From contig NZ_JABSOE010000017.1 of the NCBI RefSeq assembly GCF_013618865.1, positions 1 to 64,000 of the forward strand: DNA of 64,000 bases. The letters run 5' to 3'. The position numbers were made by a program, and so were the translations under genes. Source of the DNA: Phocaeicola faecicola (lineage in GTDB: Bacteria; Bacteroidota; Bacteroidia; Bacteroidales; Bacteroidaceae). Positions 54,860 to 64,000 of the stretch are shown piece by piece. The notes under the pieces are model-generated. The model was given only the letters and a program-made list of their open reading frames with translations. It searched no databases and was not told where the DNA came from. Every line of letters starts with the position of its first letter. Positions within the stretch are counted from its first letter, which is position 1.

Positions 54860-57388
54860 ATGATAAACAATGATAATAAACTTGCCCCAACTAATCTTGA
54901 CATCCAATACCTTCTCTTACAGTTGTTCAAGAACATCAATTCATACCTGTCCAATACCGAACGGAAAAAAGAAGCACTATGCTATATAATATCCCTATGG
55001 TATTTGGCATCGGAAGAGAAACTGGACAATGCCTCTATCAAGAAAGAAGAATATTATTCCAGCACAACCCTTCCTTGTATGGATGCTGTACTGTATTTTA
55101 AAACGTTAAGAAACAGATTTATCTATGACAACGAAGAGGTAACTGACAGATTGTTGGAAGATGAAAGGCACATTATTCACCTGTTGAATAGCCTGTACCA
55201 GACTGCCGGGAAAGCATACTATCAGGACTTCTGTTTATTACTCCTGCACAATGAGAAATTGTTTAACGACATATTCAAGAACGACCGGATGTGCAATAAT
55301 GACCGGCTGGTACTGCTGCAATTTATTCTTAACTGGATGAAGCCTAATGGCAGCATATTTAATCCAATGTTGGGATTTCATGCTTTCCCTTCTTTCCTCC
55401 CAGAAAATTGCACCTTCGTAGGTGGAAGTAGTGATAAAATCAACTTGCATCTGTTCCAACTACTTTGGGCACACAGTGAAGCAGCACATGCTCTCTACCC
55501 GGAGGAATATCCCGAAGTTAAAAACTTCCAGTTTCTTATCTGGTGCGAAGACTTCTCCTCCAATTTTAAGAATGACGTATTAAGCTATCAGGCCATTACG
55601 GCCCGTAAAAGAACAGATTACAAGAAAGTGTTTGTTGACTTGCTGGATCTTCTGAAGAACAAAGGAAAAGCAGCCTGCATCATTTCTAACGGTTTTTGGT
55701 ATTACAACGTATATAAAGAGACCAAGGAGCAACTTTTCAAAAGTGGATATGTAGACAGAGTCGTGATTCTATCAAGTAATAAATCTTTGCTATTAATAGA
55801 TAAGGCAAGAAAGTGGAGCAGCATGGTCAGGCTGGTAGACATGCACGACATACCGATCAAACTCCCAGATTTACAGAAATACATACGCAACAGTTCAAGA
55901 ATATACACATTCGACACAGACAAACTGAAAGAAAAAGATTATCGGCTCGACTTAGCTGAGGAATTCCGTAAAAAGTACCGCCCTTCAGCAACCAAAGGGA
56001 TGAGACTCGTAAGATTAAAAGAGATCTTGACTTATCATCCGTTAGACTACACAGCCCCCAACCTTGTTTCACCACATTGGACAAGATATAATCCTTTAAA
56101 AAATCCATACATAAACAATTCCACAAGAGAAAAGGGAGAAGATATGCTGGTGGCTAATCTGAGTAATAAGCATGAATTTCAGCCATGCCTTTACAGAGTT
56201 TCAGCGAAGGAACAGCCGCATTATGAACTGGGAGAAACTTTTGACATCAACAACCTTCTGGTAGACAGTTGCTATCTGGCAAATGAGTTACATAAGGATT
56301 ATTTTATCAGGCAGATTTTTCCCCTGAGCTCTTTTAATTACTTTGACTCCCCACTCGATGCCGTAAATATGTTTCTCTCGCTATATATACTGGTCCCGGA
56401 CAATGAAACGACCCTTGCACGCCAGAAAATATTATACGATGAAGAGAAAAGAAAAAGAATACGCAATGAGGTCCTGTCGTATGGATATGATCCAGATTTG
56501 CTATCGCAAAGCAAAGCGACCTTTTTACCGGAGGGATGCTGGCTGAAAGAGCATACCTACCAAATAAAATCAAGTTTGTCATCAGGAGGTTTCGGAAAAA
56601 CCTACAGAGCTACCTGGTATCTCCAGGACAGCCGGAAAACAATCAAGACCAAAGTAGCCGTCAAAGAATTCTTTTTAAAAAACATACAGAAACGTGATGA
56701 AAACACGTTGGATGTCATCACTCCCCTGGATCATACCGAAGAAATCAGCAAGGCTCTCCGGAAATTCATGGGTGAGGCAAACCGGATAAAGGAATTTACA
56801 GATTCCCCGCATATCGTAAATGTGTACGATGCCTTTGATGAGCATAAGACATGTTATTATGTGATGGAATACATAGAAGGATGTACACTCGAAGAGTATG
56901 TGGAACGGACCGAGTCTTGCACCTTGGACGAGAAAGAATCATTAAAAATCATATCACAGATTGCCTCGGCACTGGATATAATGCACCAAAACCACATGAA
57001 TCATCTGGATGTAAAACCCTCAAACATCATGATTGACGAAGACAACGACAACCGCGCCGTATTAATTGATTTCGGTACGGCACATTTGTTTCATGAGGAT
57101 GAAAAGTCGGAGACAAGCTTATTGCTGGTACGCAGTAACGGCTATACCCCTCCCGAGATACAGAGCCTGCACGACTTTTCCCCTGCCTTTGACATTTACT
57201 CCTTAGGGGCCATCCTGTATTTTATGCTGGTCGGAGATGCCCCTTCTACGACTTTTAAATTCGAAGATGAAAAATGCCCCGATGAAGTGTCAGAAACCAC
57301 CTGGAATGCCATTGGCAAAGCCATAAGTTTTAATAGGGAGGAACGTCCGCAATCGATATCAGCATTTATGAAATTATTGAATCTGTGA
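54860..57388 (+). CDS. Degenerate N6-methylase-like domain fused to a Ser/Thr protein kinase
   Basis: An 842-residue protein. Residues about 140-380 follow the HsdM order without its catalytic residues: SIFNPMLGFHAFPSFL stands at motif I and CIISNGFWYYNVYKETKEQLF at the block usually reading VLPNGVLF, with VVILSSN after it; no NPPY is present. The C-terminal kinase (570-842) is complete: glycine loop SSGGFGKTY (574-582), Lys in VAVKEFF, catalytic loop HLDVKPSNIM (about 715), DFGTA (about 737) and a PPE-like YTPPEIQ. So an active eukaryotic-type kinase is linked to what may be a sensor derived from a methylase. The gene stands alone, with a terminator after it. Confidence 0.75.
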   Translation: MINNDNKLAPTNLDIQYLLLQLFKNINSYLSNTERKKEALCYIISLWYLASEEKLDNASIKKEEYYSSTTLPCMDAVLYFKTLRNRFIYDNEEVTDRLLEDERHIIHLLNSLYQTAGKAYYQDFCLLLLHNEKLFNDIFKNDRMCNNDRLVLLQFILNWMKPNGSIFNPMLGFHAFPSFLPENCTFVGGSSDKINLHLFQLLWAHSEAAHALYPEEYPEVKNFQFLIWCEDFSSNFKNDVLSYQAITARKRTDYKKVFVDLLDLLKNKGKAACIISNGFWYYNVYKETKEQLFKSGYVDRVVILSSNKSLLLIDKARKWSSMVRLVDMHDIPIKLPDLQKYIRNSSRIYTFDTDKLKEKDYRLDLAEEFRKKYRPSATKGMRLVRLKEILTYHPLDYTAPNLVSPHWTRYNPLKNPYINNSTREKGEDMLVANLSNKHEFQPCLYRVSAKEQPHYELGETFDINNLLVDSCYLANELHKDYFIRQIFPLSSFNYFDSPLDAVNMFLSLYILVPDNETTLARQKILYDEEKRKRIRNEVLSYGYDPDLLSQSKATFLPEGCWLKEHTYQIKSSLSSGGFGKTYRATWYLQDSRKTIKTKVAVKEFFLKNIQKRDENTLDVITPLDHTEEISKALRKFMGEANRIKEFTDSPHIVNVYDAFDEHKTCYYVMEYIEGCTLEEYVERTESCTLDEKESLKIISQIASALDIMHQNHMNHLDVKPSNIMIDEDNDNRAVLIDFGTAHLFHEDEKSETSLLLVRSNGYTPPEIQSLHDFSPAFDIYSLGAILYFMLVGDAPSTTFKFEDEKCPDEVSETTWNAIGKAISFNREERPQSISAFMKLLNL

Positions 57389-57428
57389 AGACACATAAGA
57401 CTCCTTCCGGAAAAGTTCAAATAGCAAA

Positions 57429-57466
57429 ATACTTGTCGGGAAAACGTAGGTATTCCCGACAAGTAT
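57429..57466. terminator. Bidirectional terminator between convergent genes
   Basis: ATACTTGTCGGGAA and its exact complement form a 14-bp stem with a 10-nt loop between the kinase-fusion gene and the PliI-like gene. Confidence 0.7.
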
Positions 57467-57520
57467 AGAATAATACCATTATATATTAACCAATTAAGAC
57501 ATTTACGTTCAGATTCACAT

Positions 57521-58153
57521 TTAAAAATCCATTACCTTATCGATTTTCAATATTCTGCCACTTTCTCCATCCACCAGTTTATACTGTATCTGCCGAGTAC
57601 CTCCTGTCGGATTGGCATTACTGTCTCCTTCTTTATAAATCGGGAAACGCTGACAGAAGGTGTTTTCTACAATAGCCATCTCATCATGCCCCATATATCC
57701 TTTGTTTACCTCATTATTTTCCGAGATTTCAGGCAAGTACACCTGACTTACCGATTTCCCATTATTTACAGAGTATCCGATAAGTTTTCCGTAACTTCCA
57801 CTACCATCCGAAACCAAATAAACAAATACTTCCGGATAGCTGTCAACATTCAAATCTCCAATTTCAGCATTGATGACCGTATATCCGGTAATATCATGAT
57901 ATAAAACTTCGTTGGACACACTCAGACCGGAAGGTTGAATAATAAGACTATCCCCTTTTGTTTCTACCTTAAAGGAAATCTTGCTTCCAGGATATGTCAA
58001 ATTCCTGCTGAGCCCCATCTCCTGCCTGAGAGTATCAGCCTCTTCTTTGACCGCAGTATCAGATACACCACCTTTCTCATTTTTGCTGAAAGAACAAGAC
58101 ATCAGCAAAGCGCACAAAACAAATGAACTTATTTTTTTCATACTTCTTTTCAT
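57521..58153 (-). CDS. PliI-type lysozyme-inhibitor-like lipoprotein
   Basis: A 210-residue lipoprotein. The signal peptide ends in a lipobox (LLMSC, Cys20), so it is probably anchored in a membrane facing the periplasm or surface. The mature part matches the PliI family: IGDLNVDSYPEVFVYL and SDGSGSYGKLIGYSVN, then KGYMGHDEMAIVENTFCQRF and GGTRQIQYKLV near the C-terminus. PliI proteins inhibit invertebrate-type lysozyme. A start at the fifth codon (Met5) is equally possible. Confidence 0.78.
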   Translation of the reverse strand: MKRSMKKISSFVLCALLMSCSFSKNEKGGVSDTAVKEEADTLRQEMGLSRNLTYPGSKISFKVETKGDSLIIQPSGLSVSNEVLYHDITGYTVINAEIGDLNVDSYPEVFVYLVSDGSGSYGKLIGYSVNNGKSVSQVYLPEISENNEVNKGYMGHDEMAIVENTFCQRFPIYKEGDSNANPTGGTRQIQYKLVDGESGRILKIDKVMDF

Positions 58154-58214
58154 TTTTTATTTATAAGATATTTCTATTCTATTTTCAATACATTGTTTAC
58201 ACATCAGGTTCCAT

Positions 58215-58862
58215 TCAAATATTCATGTTTATCTTACTACATATTTGCTGAACTTCATTAATGAATCTTGACACATGAAATCCGTCACAAACGGCATGAT
58301 GTACCTGAATGGAAAGAGGGATAAGATAACTGTCACCTTGCTGAAAATATTTTCCATAAGTAAAAATCGGCAACAAATAGCTCCCATCTGCAAATATATT
58401 CAGATTGAAACCTGTAAACGCAGCCCAAGGTAATGAAGATATTGGAAAAGTATTGGCAGGAGTATCCGGTTTGGCATCAATACCATAATTACAGCCAAAC
58501 ATCTCAATGTCCCGTTCGTAATTTGACAGAAAAGTCATCAGATCATCATCCCATTCTGTCCACAAATTTGAAAAGGTTTCATTCTCCTTATGAAAAACGG
58601 TATAGCACGGCAAAAGGGTATCCCACACTCCCAATTCCCCTTGTTCATTAATCGCAGTCCGAAACTCATCATGATTATTTACCACCTTGGTCAATACATA
58701 GATTAAAAGAGGATAAAGCTTCGTATGATTTTTATATTTAAACGCTATGATTTCAGAGATATCAATATTTACCGTAATGCTATATGTACATCTTATCTGA
58801 CTGAAATAATGATCAAAATACGGTTTTCTTTTCCATGTGTCTTTATCTATAAGTTTAAACAT
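58215..58862 (-). CDS. cat: Type A chloramphenicol O-acetyltransferase
   Basis: A 215-residue CAT of normal length. The catalytic His189 is in QVHHAVCDGFH together with Asp193, and SSLPWAAFTGFN (about 142-153) forms the substrate region. It would transfer acetyl from acetyl-CoA to chloramphenicol in the cytoplasm. All key residues are present, but many Bacteroidales homologues are chromosomal with unproven resistance. No mobile-element ends flank it. Confidence 0.85.
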   Translation of the reverse strand: MFKLIDKDTWKRKPYFDHYFSQIRCTYSITVNIDISEIIAFKYKNHTKLYPLLIYVLTKVVNNHDEFRTAINEQGELGVWDTLLPCYTVFHKENETFSNLWTEWDDDLMTFLSNYERDIEMFGCNYGIDAKPDTPANTFPISSLPWAAFTGFNLNIFADGSYLLPIFTYGKYFQQGDSYLIPLSIQVHHAVCDGFHVSRFINEVQQICSKINMNI

Positions 58863-59247
58863 AAGATTTTTCCCTTAAGATTCATCGCATAATTTTTATT
58901 TTACTGTCTCCACTATTTTATCAGCCAGGTAGGCAAAGCCCGTAATCACAAAAAGGAATAATGCATTAATACACAGCATTTAACTTCCTTTTTCACTTAT
59001 ACACTAGCCCCATGACAACAGTTTATCCGCTAAAGTACTAATAATCTTACAAAATACCTACAAAGTTCTTCAATACTTCTATTTTATCAATTCACAGTCG
59101 AACTACAAAATTTTATTCCTACAAGTTTGAATATTTAAAATAATGCTTGTATTTTAGCTGTGTATTCTATAGTATATGAATGCCTAGAATATGAAATAAA
59201 CCTTAAATCCAAAAAGAATCATCCGTAATGACTAACTTGCAGTATTT
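58863..59247. other. Intergenic region before the Wadjet operon
   Basis: A 385-nt AT-rich stretch between divergent cat and jetA. It must hold both promoters, but no exact TAnnTTTG box was found for either. No gene or clear hairpin. Confidence 0.4.
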
Positions 59248-60711
59248 ATGGAAAAGACACAGTTAATAGATATCTTAGACAATTCTCCAAGTATCAAATT
59301 ACTGAAGATGAGGCCTGAAAATCTGAAGTTTTTCCTCGTGTTTCTGCTTGAGATATTCGAAGAACAAACAGCGGTATCTTGGGAGTACCTCCATCAAAGA
59401 TTGGTCAATCGACTAGATGAAATGGAAGAAGACGCATTGGAGGAAGAAGAACAACTTGCTACGATAGAAACGAATGAAGAAAAAGCAAAACGCTGGATAC
59501 TGGACTGGGCCAACAAAGGCTTTCTCACCAACTATCAGAATGAATTAGGAGAAGTTATGTATGAACTTTCCTCTTATACAAATAAAGTATTCGACTGGAT
59601 AGACAATAGTCTGAAGAAAGAAGAATATATCGGTACGGAATCTAAATTCAAATCTCTTTTTAATCAACTCAAGGAATTAGTTGAATTTACAAATGAAGAC
59701 CGCAACAAACGTCTCGAATTACTGAGATATAAGAAACTGGAAATCGAGCATCAGATTCAATGTCTCGAAATGGGAGAAGATGTAAAGGTGTTCGAAGAAT
59801 TTGAGATTATTCCCCGCTACAACAACCTCAACAGGATAGCCAAAGAACTACTATCCGATTTTAAAGAAGTAGACAATAATTTTAAAACCATCATCAGGCA
59901 GATCTATCAGCAACAGACAGAGAACTTGCAGAAAAAAGAAATTTTACATTATTTTTTCGATGCTTATAGTGAATTGAAAAACTCATCACAAGGAAAAAGT
60001 TTTTACGCTTTTTGGGAATTCTTACTGTCACCTCATTTACAAAAAGAATGGGACATACTGACACAAAATTTATTTGAGTCATTAAATGGCAGACAGATTA
60101 ATATGGACGACTGTTTTTTAAAAGATGTCAAACTTCATTTATTCAATGCAGGACAAAGAGTATATAAGACAAATGACCGTATGGCCGAAAAACTGAGCCG
60201 TATTATCCGTCAGCATGAGCAGTCAAATGCTGAAATCACCCGACGAACAATCAACCATATCAAACAATCACTCATCAGAGTAAGCAACCAAGGAACAACT
60301 CCAAATTTAGGTTTTGAAATTGAAGAGATCGAAATCAAACTTCCGCTGGAACGACCGCTGACTCTTGAACCTAATACAGCAATAGAATATAAAGACCGAC
60401 CGGTAGATGCACAGTTAAGTATAAACGATCTGAACCGATTGGAGCTACTTTATAACCCATATTATGTGGACCGTGATATACTGCGGAAATATATTGAAGA
60501 AGTATTAAGACAGAAATCTCAGACCACCCTCGGCGAAGTGATTGAACATGCTTCAGGAATCACCAAAGGACTGACGGAAGTCTTTGGATACCTTAGCGTA
60601 TTAAAAGAATATTATACAGTTATAAATAAAGGAAAGACTCAAAACATTACATTCGATAAAGAGAACAGAAAACAAATTATAATACCCGAAATAATTATTA
60701 TCCGAAAATGA
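59248..60711 (+). CDS. jetA: Wadjet subunit JetA (DUF3375)
   Basis: A 487-residue protein of the DUF3375 family, the kleisin-like subunit of Wadjet, which recognises and cleaves circular plasmid DNA. The N-terminus (IDILDNSPSIKLLKMRPENLKFF) and ETNEEKAKRWILDWANKGFL are typical, followed by long helices and coiled coil (about 160-340). It starts the operon and overlaps jetB by 4 nt (ATGA). Confidence 0.87.
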   Translation: MEKTQLIDILDNSPSIKLLKMRPENLKFFLVFLLEIFEEQTAVSWEYLHQRLVNRLDEMEEDALEEEEQLATIETNEEKAKRWILDWANKGFLTNYQNELGEVMYELSSYTNKVFDWIDNSLKKEEYIGTESKFKSLFNQLKELVEFTNEDRNKRLELLRYKKLEIEHQIQCLEMGEDVKVFEEFEIIPRYNNLNRIAKELLSDFKEVDNNFKTIIRQIYQQQTENLQKKEILHYFFDAYSELKNSSQGKSFYAFWEFLLSPHLQKEWDILTQNLFESLNGRQINMDDCFLKDVKLHLFNAGQRVYKTNDRMAEKLSRIIRQHEQSNAEITRRTINHIKQSLIRVSNQGTTPNLGFEIEEIEIKLPLERPLTLEPNTAIEYKDRPVDAQLSINDLNRLELLYNPYYVDRDILRKYIEEVLRQKSQTTLGEVIEHASGITKGLTEVFGYLSVLKEYYTVINKGKTQNITFDKENRKQIIIPEIIIIRK

Positions 60712-61298
60712 ATATATCCAATATAAAACCCTATTCAAAAACCATCGTAAAATTACTGAAAGGCATTGTAGAATACAACGATCCAGTCTGGAACAATATT
60801 CTGATATACCAGTCTGACATTCAAAATTATCTCAGCGTAATCGGCTTGAATCTTATTGTAAAGAAAGATGAGGGATTTGCATTTGTTAAACAAGCCGTTT
60901 TGGATGACGAAAAGACCCTCAATTTGGTTACACGCCGCCAGCTTGGGTTTGAAGTATCTGTCATCCTGATCATACTGAGACAAATGCTTGAAGATTTTGA
61001 AATGAACCCTACCGATTCACAAGCAGACGAAAAATATGTCACTCCCTCACAAATAAAAGATGAGGTTGAGCTTTTTTTACCTTCCAGGTTCAACCAAATA
61101 AAATTCAAGCAAGATTTAGACAACTATATTTCAAAAGTAATTGATTTAGGTTTCCTGGTAGCCTCTAAGCAAACCGACACCGGTACAGAAACACGCTATA
61201 AGATACACCGGATTATTAAAGAAAAAATAACACTGGATGCCTTGAATGATTTCAAAAACAAGCTGAATGACTATGATACAACAGATGAATCTATTTAA
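60708..61298 (+). CDS. jetB: Wadjet subunit JetB (DUF4194)
   Basis: A 196-residue DUF4194 protein, the KITE-like winged-helix subunit that bridges JetA and JetC. LVTRRQLGFEVSVILIILRQ and FLPSRFNQIKFKQDLDNYISKVIDLGFL are the visible conserved blocks. It overlaps jetA (4 nt) and jetC (26 nt), so the three subunits are translationally coupled. Confidence 0.87.
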   Translation: MNISNIKPYSKTIVKLLKGIVEYNDPVWNNILIYQSDIQNYLSVIGLNLIVKKDEGFAFVKQAVLDDEKTLNLVTRRQLGFEVSVILIILRQMLEDFEMNPTDSQADEKYVTPSQIKDEVELFLPSRFNQIKFKQDLDNYISKVIDLGFLVASKQTDTGTETRYKIHRIIKEKITLDALNDFKNKLNDYDTTDESI

Positions 61299-64000
61299 TA
61301 CGACTCCTGAAAAATCCGGGTATCGTCTCGACTACATGGAGATTTACAATTGGGGAACATTCGATAATGAAATCTATCGTATCAGCCCCCAAGGATGCAA
61401 TTCACTGCTCACTGGCGCCAATGCATCGGGCAAAAGTACGCTTATAGATGCATTGCTCACTTTACTTGTACCATTGAAAAGACAACGCTTTTACAACCAG
61501 TCATCGGGTGCAGAGAAAAAAGGTGCACGTACAGAGGAGTCTTATTTCCTAGGGTATTATGGAACCCAACAGGAAGAAGGAAGTATTGGCACTACTACAA
61601 TGAAGCTGCGCGACAAAAAGAGCCGTTCGGTATTATTGGCATCATTCCGTAATGCAGACCACAAGGTAATCACTTTGTTCCAAGTACGTTACTTCAGCGG
61701 TTCAGAATTAAAAGTTGTCTACGGTATTGCCAAGACAAAACTTGAAATAAAAACAGACTTTGCAGAGTTCGATACACGTGGTGATTGGCATAAGCGTTTG
61801 AATAAGTATTATAACTCAAACTCAGTAAAAAAAGTCATTGATTTTTACAATGGACCATCGGAGTATGCCTCTCAAATCCGTCTGTTATTCAATATGCGCT
61901 CCGATAACGCATTGGCCTTGTTCAATCAGATAGTAGGTGTAAAGGTACTGGATGATCTCGACAACTTTATCCGTCACCATATGCTGGATGAACAGGCTGC
62001 AGAAGCACAATATATCGAACTACACAATAACTTCCAGAATTTAATGGAAGCCAAAAACAACATCGACAAGACAAAAGAGCAAATCAACTTACTCACTTCG
62101 ATTGACACGGCAGCCAGAAACCTGCAACACGTTAATCAAGAAATTCGTCAGCTGGAGCATGAGAAAGAGATAGCAGCCTATTGGTTTGCTTCACGAATTA
62201 TCTTCTTGTCGGAAGAAAAAAAATCGCTCAACGAGACAACGCTTCGGATACAAAAAGAAGAACTCAACAAATTGCAAATGCAGCTGAATGCATTGAAAGA
62301 ACGTTGGGCAAGAATTAAATCGGATATTGACCACGATGAAGCAGGCAGACAGATTGCAGAATTGTCTGGCCACATTAAGAATACTACAGAAGAACGAAAT
62401 AGAAGAAAAGCAAAGTCGGAAGAATACAACAAACTGGCTCTCATCCTGGGTCTTCCTTCTGATCCTTTAAAAGAAGATTTCAGGCAAAACCGTGAGAAAG
62501 CTACAGTCGAAAACAGTCTGTTACAGTCGGCATTGGAAGACCTGTCCGAAAAGTTGCGTAGAGAGAAAAACACTGGTGAAGGTATTGAAAATCTTATTGA
62601 AGAGAATATCAAAAGGATTAAAGAGTTAGAAAACAACAAAAATAACATCTCAGGACGTGTATCTGAAATCCGGAACGAAATCCTGCAACATGTAGGAGCT
62701 ACCCCTGAGGAAATTCCATTCATCGGTGAATTAATCCGCATTAAAAAAAGTGAGTATGAATGGGAGTCGTCTATCGAACGTATTCTTCATAATTTTGCCT
62801 TACGACTGATTGTCCCTGATAAATATTACCGGAAGGTTAATGAGTATGTCAACTCACATAATCTCAATGGCAGAATAGTGTATCAGCACTACCATGATTT
62901 CACCTCTCTCAAGGAGATGGAGGGATGGGAGAAAGATGAGAAGCGCCTGCTTCAGAAGATTGAGTTTAAGCCAGATCATCGATATACGGCCTGGATAGAG
63001 AATGAAATTTATCACAGATATAACTATGCGTGCGTAGATAGCCTGAGCGAATTCGACACCTATTCCGAAAAGGCTGTAACAAAAGAGGGGTTAATTAAAT
63101 CGGTAGGGAACAAGCACGAAAAAGACGACAGGAAAGAAACACTCAGTAGAAATAACTATGTATTGGGATGGGACAATAAGGAAAAAATTACTTTCCTCCG
63201 TAACGAAGTACGACTTCTTCAGGACGAACAAAAAGAAAGCCAAGAAAAAATCAACACGATCGAAAAGCACGAAAAGAATTACAAACAACTGAAAGAATGT
63301 TGGGGTGACTTATTGAAACGTTTTGAAGATTATGAAAGCATAGACTGGATGTCTTGCGCCCAAGCAATAAGAGGATATGAGGAACAGAGAAAGGAGTTGA
63401 TGGCTACAAGCAACAAAATTCAAGCACTTCAGGAACAGTTGAAAGTAGTAAATGGTGAGATAAAGAAATCTGAAGATAAAAAAGATAATACCAATATTAT
63501 AATTCATGACATAGAAAAAGACCAAGAAGAACTAACTGGGAAAATATGGTCCAATCAGGAACTCATACGTCATGCAGGAGATGTAAATACAAGTCAATTA
63601 GAGCAGCAGCATCCCGAATTGCTTGGCATTCCCTTACAGCAACTGGAAAGAGAGCGTTCCGATTTCCAAAACAAACTGGAACAGTCTTTAAAAGCAAAAG
63701 ATGAAATCAAGAGAAAACTGACCGAGCAAGCCCGAAAATTGACCTATGCATTAAAACACCCGGGAAAAGAATTGGCCGAGAAATACAAAGATTGGTATTC
63801 GGATGTCAGCAGTTTGCCCGATCCGGAAAATACAGAATTGATTGAAGAGTACCAGAAATTCTACGAACGACTGAAGGCAGAAGATTTGATAAGCTACGAA
63901 AAGGAATTCAATCAATACTTGCAGGAAACCATCTACAATAATGTAAACTCTTATAAAATATTCTTTGACAATTGGGAAAGAGCCATTAACAAAGCAATAG
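61273..64000 (+). CDS. jetC: Wadjet subunit JetC, SMC-like ATPase (3' end outside window)
   Basis: The frame is open from the ATG at 61273 (or 61285) to the window edge, 909 codons of an expected 1100 or more. MEIYNWGTFDNEIYRI leads to Walker A GANASGKSTLIDALLTLL (about residues 47-64). Long coiled-coil arms surround a hinge near 450-600 (WESSIERILHNFALRLIVPD). The ABC signature and Walker B lie beyond the window, as would jetD (the toprim nuclease). JetC extrudes plasmid DNA before JetD cuts it. Confidence 0.88.
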   Translation, partial: MIQQMNLFNTTPEKSGYRLDYMEIYNWGTFDNEIYRISPQGCNSLLTGANASGKSTLIDALLTLLVPLKRQRFYNQSSGAEKKGARTEESYFLGYYGTQQEEGSIGTTTMKLRDKKSRSVLLASFRNADHKVITLFQVRYFSGSELKVVYGIAKTKLEIKTDFAEFDTRGDWHKRLNKYYNSNSVKKVIDFYNGPSEYASQIRLLFNMRSDNALALFNQIVGVKVLDDLDNFIRHHMLDEQAAEAQYIELHNNFQNLMEAKNNIDKTKEQINLLTSIDTAARNLQHVNQEIRQLEHEKEIAAYWFASRIIFLSEEKKSLNETTLRIQKEELNKLQMQLNALKERWARIKSDIDHDEAGRQIAELSGHIKNTTEERNRRKAKSEEYNKLALILGLPSDPLKEDFRQNREKATVENSLLQSALEDLSEKLRREKNTGEGIENLIEENIKRIKELENNKNNISGRVSEIRNEILQHVGATPEEIPFIGELIRIKKSEYEWESSIERILHNFALRLIVPDKYYRKVNEYVNSHNLNGRIVYQHYHDFTSLKEMEGWEKDEKRLLQKIEFKPDHRYTAWIENEIYHRYNYACVDSLSEFDTYSEKAVTKEGLIKSVGNKHEKDDRKETLSRNNYVLGWDNKEKITFLRNEVRLLQDEQKESQEKINTIEKHEKNYKQLKECWGDLLKRFEDYESIDWMSCAQAIRGYEEQRKELMATSNKIQALQEQLKVVNGEIKKSEDKKDNTNIIIHDIEKDQEELTGKIWSNQELIRHAGDVNTSQLEQQHPELLGIPLQQLERERSDFQNKLEQSLKAKDEIKRKLTEQARKLTYALKHPGKELAEKYKDWYSDVSSLPDPENTELIEEYQKFYERLKAEDLISYEKEFNQYLQETIYNNVNSYKIFFDNWERAINKAI

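Noticed and set aside
62178-62741. Minus-strand frame of 187 codons, Ser/Phe-rich
   Set aside because: Antisense to the coiled-coil region of jetC; the composition is what coiled-coil codons give in reverse.
1-64000. CRISPR arrays, tRNA and rRNA genes
   Set aside because: No regularly spaced repeats of 24-40 nt with unique spacers, no tRNA cloverleaf and no rRNA-like stretch was recognised.

Overview
The window comes from a Bacteroidales genome (Bacteroides, Phocaeicola or Parabacteroides type). The support is a CTnDOT-like transfer and regulatory module (MobC-like coupling protein, RteA/RteB, DUF3945/topoisomerase III), PRTRC genes, and several promoters with the Bacteroides -7 box TAnnTTTG. 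No rRNA, tRNA, CRISPR array or integrase was found.

Left part, 1-21.7 kb: a conjugative-transposon segment. It opens with the 3' end of a group II intron (domains V and VI) spliced into a VirD4-type coupling-protein gene, then a small RibD/DHFR-like gene. A minus-strand operon follows: TetR regulator, two methyltransferases, two half-size ABC exporters, a CDF metal exporter, then rteA and rteB. In CTnDOT, tetQ occupies the place before rteA; here an efflux operon does. rteA is split by a frameshift in a run of nine T. From 12.6 to 21.3 kb a plus-strand operon encodes DUF4099/DUF3945 proteins, topoisomerase III and a PRTRC set: E, the ubiquitin-like C, an F-like protein, the E2-like B and an E1-like ThiF.

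Middle part, 22.3-45.6 kb: a minus-strand defence island. It holds a short type II CBASS (CapW-type WYL regulator, HNH-SAVED effector, CD-NTase, stand-alone E2) and a large composite type I restriction-modification operon. That operon contains hsdM, hsdS and hsdR, a GIY-YIG/DUF4357 protein and two DUF262 proteins. At its head is an unusual pair: a degenerate HsdM/HsdS-like protein fused to a histidine-kinase module, and a receiver-domain partner. A RloA/RloB pair lies upstream. The CBASS and restriction operons share a near-identical palindrome, RTGCAG-N5-CTGCAY, in their promoter regions, which suggests common control.

Right part, 46.2-64 kb: a LacI-controlled sugar operon (PfkB kinase, polyol dehydrogenase, GPH-type transporter), a WG-repeat protein, a hypothetical protein, an LPX leucine-rich-repeat protein, a NADAR-family protein, a degenerate HsdM-like domain fused to a Ser/Thr kinase, a PliI-type lipoprotein and a type A chloramphenicol acetyltransferase. 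Last is a Wadjet operon (jetA, jetB, jetC), with jetC running off the window.

The best candidates for something undescribed are the methylase-like histidine kinase plus receiver inside the restriction operon, its parallel in the methylase-like Ser/Thr kinase at 54.9 kb, and the operator shared by the two defence operons.
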